A stretch of 64,000 nt of DNA from Sphingobacteriales bacterium (GTDB lineage: Bacteria > Bacteroidota > Bacteroidia > Chitinophagales > Chitinophagaceae), in assembly GCA_016708305.1 (NCBI GenBank), contig JADJGB010000010.1, positions 558,001 to 622,000 of the forward strand. The letters run 5' to 3'. Positions 8,803-17,430 of the stretch are shown one piece after another. The notes under the pieces are model-generated. The model made no database searches. It worked only from the letters and a program-made list of their open reading frames with translations, and was not told the origin of the DNA. Each line of letters starts with the position of its first letter. Positions within the stretch are counted from its first letter, which is position 1. The position numbers and the translations under genes are program-made.

Positions 8803-9444
8803 ATGAAAACGAAAATCGGATTGGTAGATGACCATCAGTTGTTTTTGAAATCACTGAGCCTTATGCTGGAGAGTTTCAATGTGTATGAAGTAACACTGGA
8901 GGCTTCCAATGGAAAGGATTTGCAGGGAAAATTAAAGGGGAAAAAGGTATTGCCGGAAATAATATTACTGGATGTAAATATGCCTGTGATGAACGGTATT
9001 GAAACTGCAAAATGGCTAACTCAGGACTATCCGGAAATAAAAATTGTTGCACTTTCGATGAATGCTGATGACAATGCAATCATATCTATGTTTAAAGCCG
9101 GCTGCTGCGGATATTTGCTGAAAGACACCCACCCCAACGAACTTGAAAAAGCACTGGACGAAATTAATAAACGAGGTTATTACAATGCTGATGCAGGAAA
9201 TATCAATTTCAGAAGGCTGATAATGAAGGCCGATAAAAATGAGGATGTCAGAATCACCCCAAAAGAAGCTGTTTTTTTACAGCATGCCTGTTCAGAACTA
9301 ACCTATAAACAGATAGCAGCCGAAATGAACCTGAGCGAAAGAACCATTGATGGATACAGAGAAGCCTTATTCAAAAAATTTAATGTACAAAGCCGGGTGG
9401 GCCTTTGCCTTGAGGCACTTCGTAAAGAGTTGGTAAGCCTTTAG
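8803..9444 (+). CDS. LuxR/NarL family response regulator
   Basis: A 213-residue two-domain regulator. The receiver domain has the acidic pair D9-D10 (LVDDHQ), the phosphoacceptor D57 in ILLDVNMP, and the Lys near KDTHP. The C-terminal LuxR-type HTH (about residues 147-208) contains LTYKQIAAEMNLSERTIDGYREALFKK, read here in two short motifs: YKQIAAEMNLSERT and GYREALFKKF. It is transcribed directly behind the cognate kinase. Candidate targets are its own locus through the ATACGGG/CCCGTAT repeat at 7027-7046 and the partial copy at 1868; this is inference. The gene appears intact and is followed by a terminator hairpin. Confidence 0.92.
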   Translation: MKTKIGLVDDHQLFLKSLSLMLESFNVYEVTLEASNGKDLQGKLKGKKVLPEIILLDVNMPVMNGIETAKWLTQDYPEIKIVALSMNADDNAIISMFKAGCCGYLLKDTHPNELEKALDEINKRGYYNADAGNINFRRLIMKADKNEDVRITPKEAVFLQHACSELTYKQIAAEMNLSERTIDGYREALFKKFNVQSRVGLCLEALRKELVSL

Positions 9445-9449
9445 AATAA

Positions 9450-9480
9450 AACACTGCCCCGGTGAAACCGAGGCAGTGAT
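9450..9480 (+). terminator. Terminator of the two-component locus
   Basis: Stem CACTGCC-CGGT ... ACCG-GGCAGTG (9452-9478) with one C/A mismatch and a GAA loop. The IS256-family copy is inserted immediately downstream: its target duplication starts at 9480, so the usual T-tract is now AATTTAT from the duplication. Confidence 0.7.
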
Positions 9481-9540
9481 AATTTATGACAGTATCCCAT
9501 AAACTGTGTAAGTTAAAAATATAAGGGTTTAGCTTTTTGT

Positions 9541-10730
9541 TTAAAGTTGAACCCTTTTTTCAAACATTGTTAAGAACTGATTTAGGATGATGCCCCAATT
9601 ATGTATAGGCATACTCCATTTTTTTGTTGCTTCTCTTAAAGCCAAATATACCGATTTTAAGACGGCTTATCTGTAGGGAAGGACATTTTATTTTTGGTGT
9701 ATTTTCCGATTTTTCCATTCAGGTTTTCTATTAGGTTAGTGGTGTAAATGATTTTTCTTATTTCTAAAGGGAACTCAAAAAAACGGTAAGCGCTTCCCAA
9801 TTATCTTCCCAAGATTTTATGGCGTATGGATATTTGTGGTTCCACTTATTTTTAAAGTCTTCCAGTGCTGCTTTTGCTGCCTGTTTTGTTGGGGCGTCGT
9901 AGATGAGTTTCATGTCTTTTGAAAATGCTTTTTGTCTTTCCAAACCACATATTTTGCCGAGTTGCGTATTTGATGCACCACACAGATTTGAGTTTGTGAT
10001 TGCGGGAAAACATTATTGATGGTTTGGGTAAAACCATTGAGGTTATCGGTAGCTGTAATGAGTATGTCTCCTACACCTCTGGCTTTTAAATCGGTTAAAA
10101 CGCTAAGCCAAAATGCAGCACTTTCGTTTTTGCCAAGCCACATGCCCAGTACTTCTTTTTGCCGTCTGTATTGAGCCCTACGGCAAGATAGATGGTTTTG
10201 TTAATGACTTTACTGTTTTCTCTTACCTTAAAAACAATACCATCCATCCATACAATTAAATACAGCGGATCTAAGGGCCTGTTTTGCCGGCAACAATATC
10301 GCCGGCTACTGTTTCTGTAATTCTGGAAATGGTTGAAGTAGATACATCAAAGTGATAAACCTCGCGTATTTGTTCTTCAATATCGCTTACACTCATGCCT
10401 TTGGCATACAGCGATACGATTACATTTTCTAACCCATCTACCATGCTTTGGCGTTTGGGTATTATCATCGGGTTAAAGGAGGCGTCCCTGTCTCTGGTAC
10501 TTGTATTTCACTTTCTCCAAAACCGGTTTTAATGCGTTTTGTGCCATAGCCGTTTCTGGCATTTGAAGTACTGCTTTTTTCATGCTTGTCGTAAACTAGG
10601 TGAGCATCTAACTCGCCTTCAAGCATCTTTTCAATACCTCGTTTTTGGTTTGAGTCAAAAAGTCAGTTAGCTCTTCTCCGGTTTTAAACTGCTTTAAAAA
10701 AGCGTCTGATAGCATTTGTTCTTTGTCCAT
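9541..10730 (-). pseudogene. IS256-family (mutator-type) transposase, frameshifted, copy 1
   Basis: Reading from ATG 10730 (MDKEQMLSD) to the stop at 9541 (KRVQL), the protein would be about 400 residues: an N-terminal segment, then IIPKRQSMVDGLENV, YAKGMSVSDIEEQI, the catalytic region with VWMDGI (Asp), CVVHQIRNSAKYV (the His/Arg motif typical of mutator transposases), and NLIENLNGKIRKYTKNK. At least six single-base gaps break the frame. Several are the same as in copy 2 (A5 instead of A6 twice, T7 instead of T8). One is private to this copy: a missing T in GCC(T)GG near 10290. It probably reflects one intact parental gene with homopolymer under-calling. Confidence 0.88.
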
Positions 10731-10762
10731 AAAATTAAACTGTGTTTTTAAAATTAATAAAT

Positions 10763-10802
10763 AAGTCCTACAAAGTTGGGGTACCCCAACTTTGTAGGAC
10801 TT
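10763..10802. repeat. 40-bp perfect palindrome inside IS copy 1
   Basis: A 20+20 perfect palindrome centred on GGTACC, with arms beginning AAGTCCTACAAAG, just inside the terminal repeat and before the transposase start. As RNA it would form a very stable hairpin that could block read-in transcription or hide the transposase ribosome-binding site. Copy 2 carries it at 40762-40800 with one G missing at the centre. Confidence 0.9.
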
Positions 10803-10853
10803 ACACAGTTTATGTTATACTACCTAATTTATAAAAAAGTATAGAAATAATTC

Positions 10854-13149
10854 TTATGCTTTTTCTTCTGCAGCATCTTCTGCATCTTCCTTAGCTTCTG
10901 ATGAGTTGTCTGCTACATCTGCTGCTGCTTCTGGAGCTTTTTCCTCTTCAATTGCTGCTACCGCCTCAGTAATTTCTTCGGCCTTCGCTTCAACTGTTGC
11001 GGCTACTTCTTCAGCAGTTTCTGTTACTGCCGGAGTTTCGGCAACGGTTTTTACTTCTTCCACAGGCGCTTCGGTTTTTGCTTCTGCTACTGTGTGGCTT
11101 TCAGTTTCAACAATGGCTTCCATTTTTTCTGTTTTTGCAGCTTTGGCGGCTTCTTTGTTCTCTTTTTCTATTTTCTTTTTCAAATCAGCCAGAATACCCA
11201 AATCGCCTAAAGTGGCCTTTTCTACCTTATTCTGAATGTTCTTTACAACACGTTTTGTTCTTTCACTCTCAACGCGCTCTGCTTTTTTATAGCTCTCTCT
11301 CTCAGCATATTGTTCTTGTTCCCACACTCTGGCGTGTGATACCACAATACGCTTTTCGTTGCGGTCAAACTCAATCACTAAGAACTCGGCAGTATCATCC
11401 ATACCCAAAGATTTACCTTCTTTGGTTGCCAGATGGCGATTAGGAGCAAATCCTTCCAAACCGTAAGGCAGTTGAACAGTAGCACCTTTATCATCCTTAC
11501 GCACGATGGTACCTTCGTGATGGCTGCCCACTGAGAAAGTGTCCTGCAATGCGTTCCATGGATCTTCCTCCAATTGCTTGTGACCTAACTGCAGTTTGCG
11601 GTTTTCTTTATCAATACCCAGAATGATTACATCAATTTTTTCGCCAACCTTAGTATATTCACTTGGGTGATTGAAGCGTTTCAACCAGCTTAAGTCGCTG
11701 ATATGAATCATGCCGCCAATACCTTGCTCCAGCTCAACAAATACGCCATAGTTGGTAATGTTTTTCACTTCACCGGTATGTTTGCTGCCTTCGGCAAAAC
11801 GGGTTTCGATATCGCTCCATGGATCTTCAGTCATTTGTTTGATCGAAAGACTCATCTTGCGGGTATTTTTATCAAGCGTTACTATCTTTGCTTCATACTC
11901 ATCACCCAGTTTGAAGAATTCTTTGGCATTGATAGGAGTATTAGCCCAGGTGATTTCACTCACGTGAACCAAACCTTCCACACCTGGAGTGATTTCTAAG
12001 AATGCGCCATAATCTTCAATATTTACTACTTTACCCTTAACAATATTGCCTTCTACAATTTCAGCCGGCAATACATCCCAAAATACGTTTTTTCTCATCA
12101 TCAAAATCAAGAACTACCACATTTACCTTCTGATCGATGGATAGTATTTCATTTGGATGCGAAATGCGTCCCCATGAAATGTCTGTAATATATAATAAAC
12201 CGTCTAAGCCGCCCAAATCCATAAATGCACCAAAATCGGTAATATTTTTAACAACACCTTCGAGCACCTGGCCTTTTTCAAGCTTGCTAATTATTTCGGC
12301 CCTCTGCGCTTCCATATCGCTTTCGATAAGCGCCTTGTGGCTTACAACGGCATTTTTAATGGTTTCATTAATTTTTACCACCTTAAACTCCATGGTTTTA
12401 CCCACAAACTGGTCGTAGTCTGTAACTGGTTTAACATCAATTTGCGAACCCGGCAGGAAGGTTTCCATGCCAAATATATCCACAATAAGGCCGCCTTTGG
12501 TTTTGCTTGTAACCAATCCGGTAACGATTTCTCCGGTTTTGTTTACTTCCACAATTCTTTCCCATGCACGGGTGGTTCGGGCCTGTTTTCGACTAAGATT
12601 CAGGTGGCCATTTCTGTCTTCTTTTTCCACAATCATTACTTCCACTTCATCACCTACTTTCAAATTGGATAAATCGCGGAATTCGTTTAGTGAAATAAGG
12701 CCATCACTTTTAAAACCAATGTTCAACACGACATCAGTATTGGTAATTCCCACAACGGTCGCATTTACTAATTCACCGTCGTCGAGGGGAATAAAAGTTT
12801 TTTCATACACTTTGTCGTATTTTTCTTTCTCTTCCTGAGAGTAAGAAGATACGTTGCGTTTGTCCACGCTCCAGTCGAAATCATCATGAGCGCTTTCGGG
12901 CTGTGCAGGAATTTCTTCTTTTGCCGGTTCGGAGGCTACTTCTGTTGCTACTTCCTCAACAACGGGTGCAGGTTCGGCATCGGGAACTTGTTTTGCCTCG
13001 GCAGCGGTTGCGGTTTCATTAATCGAAGCTTCAGCTTCTACAGGTGCAGTGGTTGTCGCTGTAGAATTTTCTTCTACCGGTTGTTCGGCAGAAGGAGTAT
13101 TCTCCTGTGCATCAGCGTTTAATTGTTTAATAATAAAATTTTGAAACAT
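10854..13149 (-). CDS. rpsA: 30S ribosomal protein S1 (frame broken by internal gap)
   Basis: S1 binds mRNA on the 30S subunit and is essential for initiation. The piece from 13149 has a Glu/Ala/Pro-rich acidic extension (about residues 10-90), then S1 repeats (VNATVVGI, GEIVTGLVTSKTKGG, GQVLEGVVKNITDFGAF). The second piece continues with VKGKVVNIEDYGAF, HTGEVKNITNYGVF and HEGTIVRKDDKGATV, then an acidic tail of about 100 residues. The pieces meet near 12070-12090 as DEKKRI followed directly by WDVLP. The equivalent junctions in the protein's own repeats (RKMSLSIKQMTEDPW, RKLQLGHKQLEEDPW) have about 11 residues between, so roughly 31 bases are missing. Acidic extensions are usual for Bacteroidota S1. 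The gene lies between two different IS elements. Confidence 0.92.
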
Positions 13150-13158
13150 AAAATAATC

Positions 13159-13191
13159 CGAAAGGGTTTAAATTTTCGGAGTGCAAAGGTA
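13159..13191 (-). promoter_or_regulatory. rpsA -7 box and leader hairpin
   Basis: Read on the minus strand, TACCTTTG (13191-13184) matches the Bacteroidota TAnnTTTG -7 element. About ten bases on, CCGAAA ... TTTCGG (13180-13159) can form a 6-bp stem in the leader, ending roughly ten bases before the ATG at 13149. No clear -33 TTTG is visible; the ISAon1-type element ends only 40 bases upstream. S1 self-regulation through this hairpin is possible but not shown. Confidence 0.55.
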
Positions 13192-13254
13192 AGGGAAAAA
13201 TGCTAATATTAAGGGGTTTATTGATCTTTTTGGCTAATTCTTTTTTTGAGGTGC

Positions 13255-14262
13255 TATGCAAAATAGCCTGCTATTCGATACATAAAAAAATCATGGTCCT
13301 GATGCCAAAATTATTTGCTAAGAATCGTTGGATTTTTCCATTCATATTTTCGGCTTTGGCATTGGTTTGTCCTTCTTTAAAATAGTTGACGATATCATCC
13401 TGATGTTTTTCTATCATTTTTCTTACTCCTCTGAAAGCTGCTATTTTTGATTGATTGACTTCATCGCACCAGTTGTAAAAGTTCTTGTTCTATTTTGTCC
13501 ATTGATTTGCCGATGTTTTTTCCCTGATACCACAACCTCAGTTTTTGGGTGATCCGGTAGGCTGTTTCTAATATTGGGAAACGGTAAAATAGTTGTTGCA
13601 TGATTTCTAGTTCATCTTCCTCCCATTCATCTTGCATTTTGAAAAGAATATAGCGGCTGCGCTCCAATAGTTCAATATAGCTCCAGTGTGTTTGTTGTTC
13701 ATCCGTATCAGCTTTTACAAGAATTGTTTCCTGATTAATATATTGGGTTTTGAGTTGTTTGCGTACCTGTTGCAGCGCATCTAAGAGATGTTTGATGACA
13801 TGGAACTTGTCTATCACTAACTGTGTATTGGGAAAAATGTCTTTGCATAGTTTTTTATAGGAAGGACTCATGTCACAGCTGACCGATTTTACTTCCTCTA
13901 ATACTTGCGACAGGTAGTGTTCCATTACTTGTTTGAGTTCTTCCGGCTTCATGGTTTGTGCCAGTAAAGCTATTTTCCCTGATTGGGCATTGGTCATAAT
14001 GGTATACATTTTTGCCTATTTGCTTTTCATCAATGGTCATGTGGCTGCCAAAATTTTCTGCTTTTGCTATGGGTACCGGCTTTTCTTTGTTACCTCCCCA
14101 CTGCTCTTATCTATTACTTGTATCTTTTTTCTCCCCAGTTTCCGGCTGCAATATCTTTTCGGTAATCGCTTATCTCTTCTTTGTACCAATAATGTACTGT
14201 TTTGGGTTTTAGACCAAACATAAAAGCCACGCAACTTATGTTTACAGGGTGTTGCTCTATTC
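13255..14262 (-). pseudogene. ISAon1-type transposase main ORF, frameshifted
   Basis: The longest open piece (13461-14009) carries YTIMTNAQSGKIALLAQTM, then the DDE core with CDMSPSYKKLCKDIFPN and LVIDKFHVIKHLLDAL, typical of ISL3/ISAon1 transposases. Upstream, in shifted frames, the RNA-sense strand continues as EQHPVNIS, MFGLKPKTVHYWYKEEI (HTH-like), GEVTKK and MTIDEKQIGK. Downstream it continues as NQSKIAAFRGVRKMIEKHQ and AENMNGKIQRFLANNFG. At least three frame changes are needed. Coordinates are approximate at both ends. It belongs with the smaller ORF at 14262-14642. Confidence 0.8.
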
Positions 14263-14642
14263 TATATTTTTAAAAAGCCCGCCATGTCAGGGGTTAATTT
14301 GGCCGAATCCTCGGTAATCACATACTCGTTGCTAAAATGCTCATCTGTACCGGAGCGTTTCCAACGCCTTCGTTTCATTACCAGATAGACCGGCTTAGTG
14401 GAAAATCCATGGCTGAGTATCGTTATCGGATTGCAAAAACCATCCAACACTACATCTGAAAACCCTTTAAGATTTGTGGGAATATGCTCCTGCTTTTCCC
14501 ATAATATAATTTGCCATTCTTTGTGGAGTTCTTTTACCTCCGCAATATCAAAAAAGCCTAATAAATCACGCGGCACCATCATCCGGCTTAATTCAAATAA
14601 TACATTTGATTCTACTTGTTTTTTCTTTTGTCCCATAACCAT
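14262..14642 (-). CDS. ISAon1-type transposase N-terminal region protein
   Basis: A 126-residue protein with the features of the small first ORF of ISAon1 elements: a basic N-terminus (MGQKKKQVESN), LLGFFDIAEVKELHKEWQI, and a C-terminal basic patch (VMKRRRWKRSG) before the segment EDSAKLTPDMAGFLKI. The main transposase ORF follows immediately on the same strand. It is presumed to help DNA binding or regulate transposition; this is family-level knowledge, not visible in sequence. The start at ATG 14636 (MGQKK) is as likely as the codon at 14642. Confidence 0.75.
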   Translation of the reverse strand: MVMGQKKKQVESNVLFELSRMMVPRDLLGFFDIAEVKELHKEWQIILWEKQEHIPTNLKGFSDVVLDGFCNPITILSHGFSTKPVYLVMKRRRWKRSGTDEHFSNEYVITEDSAKLTPDMAGFLKI

Positions 14643-14792
14643 AAAGATAATAATAGCACCTCAAAAAAAGAACTAGCCAGAAAATACCTGAAACAATACC
14701 AAAACAATATTTTAAATATAATAAAATTAAATGGGTGGCTAAAGTTGATGACTCGTTAGGAAACCTATTGTCTCAAGATTGTCCGTATGCTT

Positions 14793-15806
14793 TTATGATG
14801 ATTTTCTAATGATTAAGTACCCTCTGCAAATATTCATTTCTGATTGCTGTAATCCAATTTTTTCGTTCAATAAATCAAGCATATACTTTCCAGCAACAGC
14901 CCCAATTTCATACGGTTTTTGACTGAATGAAGTTAATCCAGGTTCAATTATGGATGCAGATGGATCATCTCCAAAACCCACAACGGCAATATCATGAGGA
15001 ATTCTAAGTCCTTTAGCTTTAATTAGTTGTATTAATCTTATTGCACCTGCATCATATATTGTACAAATAGCATCAGGCGGTGATTCCATTTGCATCCATT
15101 TTTCAAATGTATCATCCACTTCCGAATCTTTAAATTTAATATTAGCTACCAGGTTTTTATCATATCTAATTCCATGTTGTTGCAATGCAACCGTATAACC
15201 TCTAACTCTGAGCCTGCTTGCCAAAAGATGTTTGGGGCCTGCCAAAAGCGCAATTCTTTTTTTATTCTTCTCAATCAAATGTTGTGTTAATATATAAAGT
15301 CCATTAAAATCGTCTTCAACAACCTTAGGTATTGGAAGATCAGGGCAAATACGAGCAAATGTTACTATAGGGTATCCTTTTTCATGGAGCGATTTAACGT
15401 GATCAAATTTTTTTGTATCACGCGTATGACAGATAAAAAACCCATCTACCCGATTCAACATAAATACCTTTATATTCTCCTCCTCTACTTTCGGACATTC
15501 ATCTGATTGAGCAATTACAACCCTGTATCCTTTTCGACAAACTGTATGCTGAATACCGCTTACAATTGCAGCATAAAAAGGTCTTTGAATGTCAGGTATA
15601 ATTATTCCAAGTGTAAAAGTTCTATTCCTTATCAATCCCAATGCTAATAAATTAGGCTGATAATCCATCTCAATTGCAGTCTTTAGCACCATAGACTTAG
15701 TTTCCTTACTAATATTTGGATTATTAGTAAGTGCGCGGGAAACAGTTGACTTTGACAATCCAAGTCTTTTTGCAATATCTAAAATTGTAATATGATGGCT
15801 AAGCAT
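14793..15806 (-). CDS. LacI family transcriptional regulator of PUL 1
   Basis: A 337-residue LacI-type regulator: an N-terminal HTH (ITILDIAKRLGLSKSTVSRALTN in two motifs, ILDIAKRLGLSKS and VSRALTNNP), a hinge region (YQPNLLALGL), and a periplasmic-binding-protein-like sensor core (LGIIIPDIQRPFYAAIVSGI, VDGFFICH, AICTIYDAGAIRLIQ, VVGFGDDPSASIIEPGLTS). It probably senses a monosaccharide or oligosaccharide released from the PUL 1 substrate and controls the divergent operon starting at 15934. The intergenic space holds a long inverted repeat that is a good operator candidate. Start ATG 15806 is chosen because the HTH begins within ten residues. The gene is intact. Confidence 0.92.
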   Translation of the reverse strand: MLSHHITILDIAKRLGLSKSTVSRALTNNPNISKETKSMVLKTAIEMDYQPNLLALGLIRNRTFTLGIIIPDIQRPFYAAIVSGIQHTVCRKGYRVVIAQSDECPKVEEENIKVFMLNRVDGFFICHTRDTKKFDHVKSLHEKGYPIVTFARICPDLPIPKVVEDDFNGLYILTQHLIEKNKKRIALLAGPKHLLASRLRVRGYTVALQQHGIRYDKNLVANIKFKDSEVDDTFEKWMQMESPPDAICTIYDAGAIRLIQLIKAKGLRIPHDIAVVGFGDDPSASIIEPGLTSFSQKPYEIGAVAGKYMLDLLNEKIGLQQSEMNICRGYLIIRKSS

Positions 15807-15839
15807 TCAATATATTATTTGTTTTGCTAAGTTATTAAA

Positions 15840-15873
15840 TTTTTGGGAACGGTTGCGGGATTGTTCCCAAAAA
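15840..15873. promoter_or_regulatory. Candidate LacI-family operator (34-bp inverted repeat)
   Basis: Perfect 11-bp arms TTTTTGGGAAC (15840-15850) and GTTCCCAAAAA (15863-15873), separated by 12 bases containing GGTTGCGGG. It lies between the divergent LacI gene and the oxidoreductase gene, 34 bases from the LacI start and about 60 from the other. This is the expected place for an operator controlling both. Confidence 0.7.
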
Positions 15874-15933
15874 TTATCGGTTAAATCATTGTATTCCTAC
15901 GAATGCGGTAGTATCTTAGATAAAATATTCAAT

Positions 15934-17430
15934 ATGAATTTTGTCATTGAAGAGGAGAAAAAACTTCCAATCATCGCTACTCCTGATGTATTAGTTGTTG
16001 GTGCCGGACCTGCTGGCATAGGAGCTGCGATAAGTGCAGCAAGAAGTGGAGCCAAAGTATTATTAGTGGAAAGATATGGTTTTCTTGGTGGTAATCTAAC
16101 CATTGCGATGGTCAATCCAATGTTCACTTTTCACGATATAAATGGGAACCAAGTAATAAGAGGAATTGCCGGAGAACTAGTAGAAAAGTTGGTATCCTTA
16201 AAGGCCTCTCAAGGACATGTGAATGATTTGACTTTTGACAATGCCTCAATGACTCCTTTTGATCCAGAGGGAATGAAATATCTTTTATTTCAAATGGTTA
16301 TGGATGCCAAAGTTGAACTTTTATTACACACATGGGCCGTTGATGTCCAAAAAGAAGACCATAAAATAATTTCAGTTATTATTGAGAACAAATCTGGCAG
16401 GCAGGCAATTTGCCCAAAAGTAGCAATAGACTGTTCGGCTGATGCAGATATTATAGCTCTTTCTGGTTCAAAATTTATTAAGGGGAGAAAAGAGGATGGA
16501 GCAATGCAACCTGTAACCTTATTTTTCAGAATCGGAGGGATTAACATGACAATATTACGAATCTGGATGAAACAAAACAGAGACTTATTAAAGGACTCCC
16601 CCACAGACAAGGAAATCGACTCAAGTAAAGCTATAGCATTTCTGGGTCTTAAAACATTGGTTAAAAGAGGTATGGAGTTAGGTGAATTTCCTAAAGATGC
16701 AGCGCCAAGAATACTTTTCTACCAATTGCCGATAGAGGGTCAGGTAGCGGTAAATGCAACTAGATTACAAGGGATTGATGGCACAAATGCTTTTGATCTT
16801 ACTTATGCAGAATTTGAAACAAGATCTCAGGCCTGGCATATTACAAACTTTTTAAAGAAATATGTTGGCGGATTTGAGGATGCATATATTGTTGATACAG
16901 GAGTACAGGTAGGAGTTAGAGAAACTAGGCATATTATTGGAGATTATACACTTACAGAACAGGATGTTTTATGCGGCAAGTCTTTCTATGATGGCATTGC
17001 CTGTGGAACTTTTGCAATTGACATTCATCCACCTGAAGGTCAGGAGCAGATATTCTCAGGATCCGGAAAAGCTGTATATGAGATTCCATTTAGATGTTTA
17101 TTACCAGAGGGGTTAGATAATGTACTTGTTGCAGGCCGTAGCATTTCTGCAACACATACTGCATTTGGGTCTTCAAGAGTGATGGCTACTTGCATGGGAA
17201 TCGGTCAAGGAGCAGGTGTTGCAGCAGCCCAAATGATACTCAATAACCTTAAATCCAGATCTGTAAATGCACATGAGGTTCGCAAACAATTGTTAATAGA
17301 CGGACAATATTTACTTGATTCAGAAGAAACCGAAAAAATAATTGATAAAAATTTAGTATTAAACAGAAACATCGGTTCAGGCGATTCTGCCGGCCATTAT
17401 AATCCGTTTAAAGACCTGCATCATGGTTAA
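15934..17430 (+). CDS. FAD-dependent oxidoreductase of PUL 1
   Basis: A 498-residue soluble-looking flavoprotein. The Rossmann ADP-binding motif VVGAGPAGIGAAISAARSG lies near residues 20-40, followed by LLVERYGFLGGNLT, the signature of the FAD_oxidored (PF12831-like) group. The C-terminal part has RCLLPEGLDNVLVAGRSIS and SRVMATCMGIGQGAG, which close the FAD site. No signal peptide is present, so it acts in the cytoplasm. ATG 15934 is preferred to the TTG at 15853, which would overlap the operator. Its last eight bases overlap the MFS gene start, so the two are translationally coupled. Such oxidoreductases occur in Bacteroidota carbohydrate loci, but the substrate is usually unknown; oxidation of a sugar, sugar acid or linked alcohol is inference. 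Confidence 0.87.
   Translation: MNFVIEEEKKLPIIATPDVLVVGAGPAGIGAAISAARSGAKVLLVERYGFLGGNLTIAMVNPMFTFHDINGNQVIRGIAGELVEKLVSLKASQGHVNDLTFDNASMTPFDPEGMKYLLFQMVMDAKVELLLHTWAVDVQKEDHKIISVIIENKSGRQAICPKVAIDCSADADIIALSGSKFIKGRKEDGAMQPVTLFFRIGGINMTILRIWMKQNRDLLKDSPTDKEIDSSKAIAFLGLKTLVKRGMELGEFPKDAAPRILFYQLPIEGQVAVNATRLQGIDGTNAFDLTYAEFETRSQAWHITNFLKKYVGGFEDAYIVDTGVQVGVRETRHIIGDYTLTEQDVLCGKSFYDGIACGTFAIDIHPPEGQEQIFSGSGKAVYEIPFRCLLPEGLDNVLVAGRSISATHTAFGSSRVMATCMGIGQGAGVAAAQMILNNLKSRSVNAHEVRKQLLIDGQYLLDSEETEKIIDKNLVLNRNIGSGDSAGHYNPFKDLHHG

Larger units (their letters stand above)
9488..10824 (-). mobile_element. IS256-family insertion sequence, copy 1
   Basis: A 1,337-bp element with terminal inverted repeats sharing AGTAT..CATAAACTGTG. 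An exact 8-bp target duplication TAATTTAT lies at 9480-9487 and 10825-10832, the size usual for IS256 elements. It is near-identical to copy 2 at 40737-42078. It carries one transposase gene on the minus strand and a 40-bp palindrome between the inner edge of one end and the gene. It sits between the terminator of the two-component locus and the 3' end of rpsA. Confidence 0.93.
13231..14679 (-). mobile_element. ISAon1-type (ISL3-related) insertion sequence
   Basis: A 1,449-bp element bounded by about 26-bp inverted repeats: TGGCTAATTC followed by TTTTTTTGAGGTGCTAT on the left, and the same sequence with one A/G difference read in reverse from 14679. It encodes two minus-strand ORFs in the order usual for ISAon1 elements. 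The flanks (GATCTTTT and GAAAATAC) do not form a convincing target duplication, so the element may have lost one flank by later rearrangement. It lies directly upstream of the rpsA promoter. Confidence 0.85.

Noticed and set aside
10906..11235. Serine/alanine-rich plus-strand ORFs opposite the rpsA 3' half
   Set aside because: They mirror the Glu/Ala repeat of the S1 acidic tail on the other strand; low-complexity shadow with no start signal.
12061..12110. Programmed ribosomal frameshift in rpsA
   Set aside because: The two frames do not join to a complete S1 repeat; about 11 residues are missing, so a deletion explains it better than recoding.
13231..14679. Composite transposon carrying rpsA
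   Set aside because: The two flanking IS elements belong to different families with unrelated ends, so they cannot mobilise the segment together.
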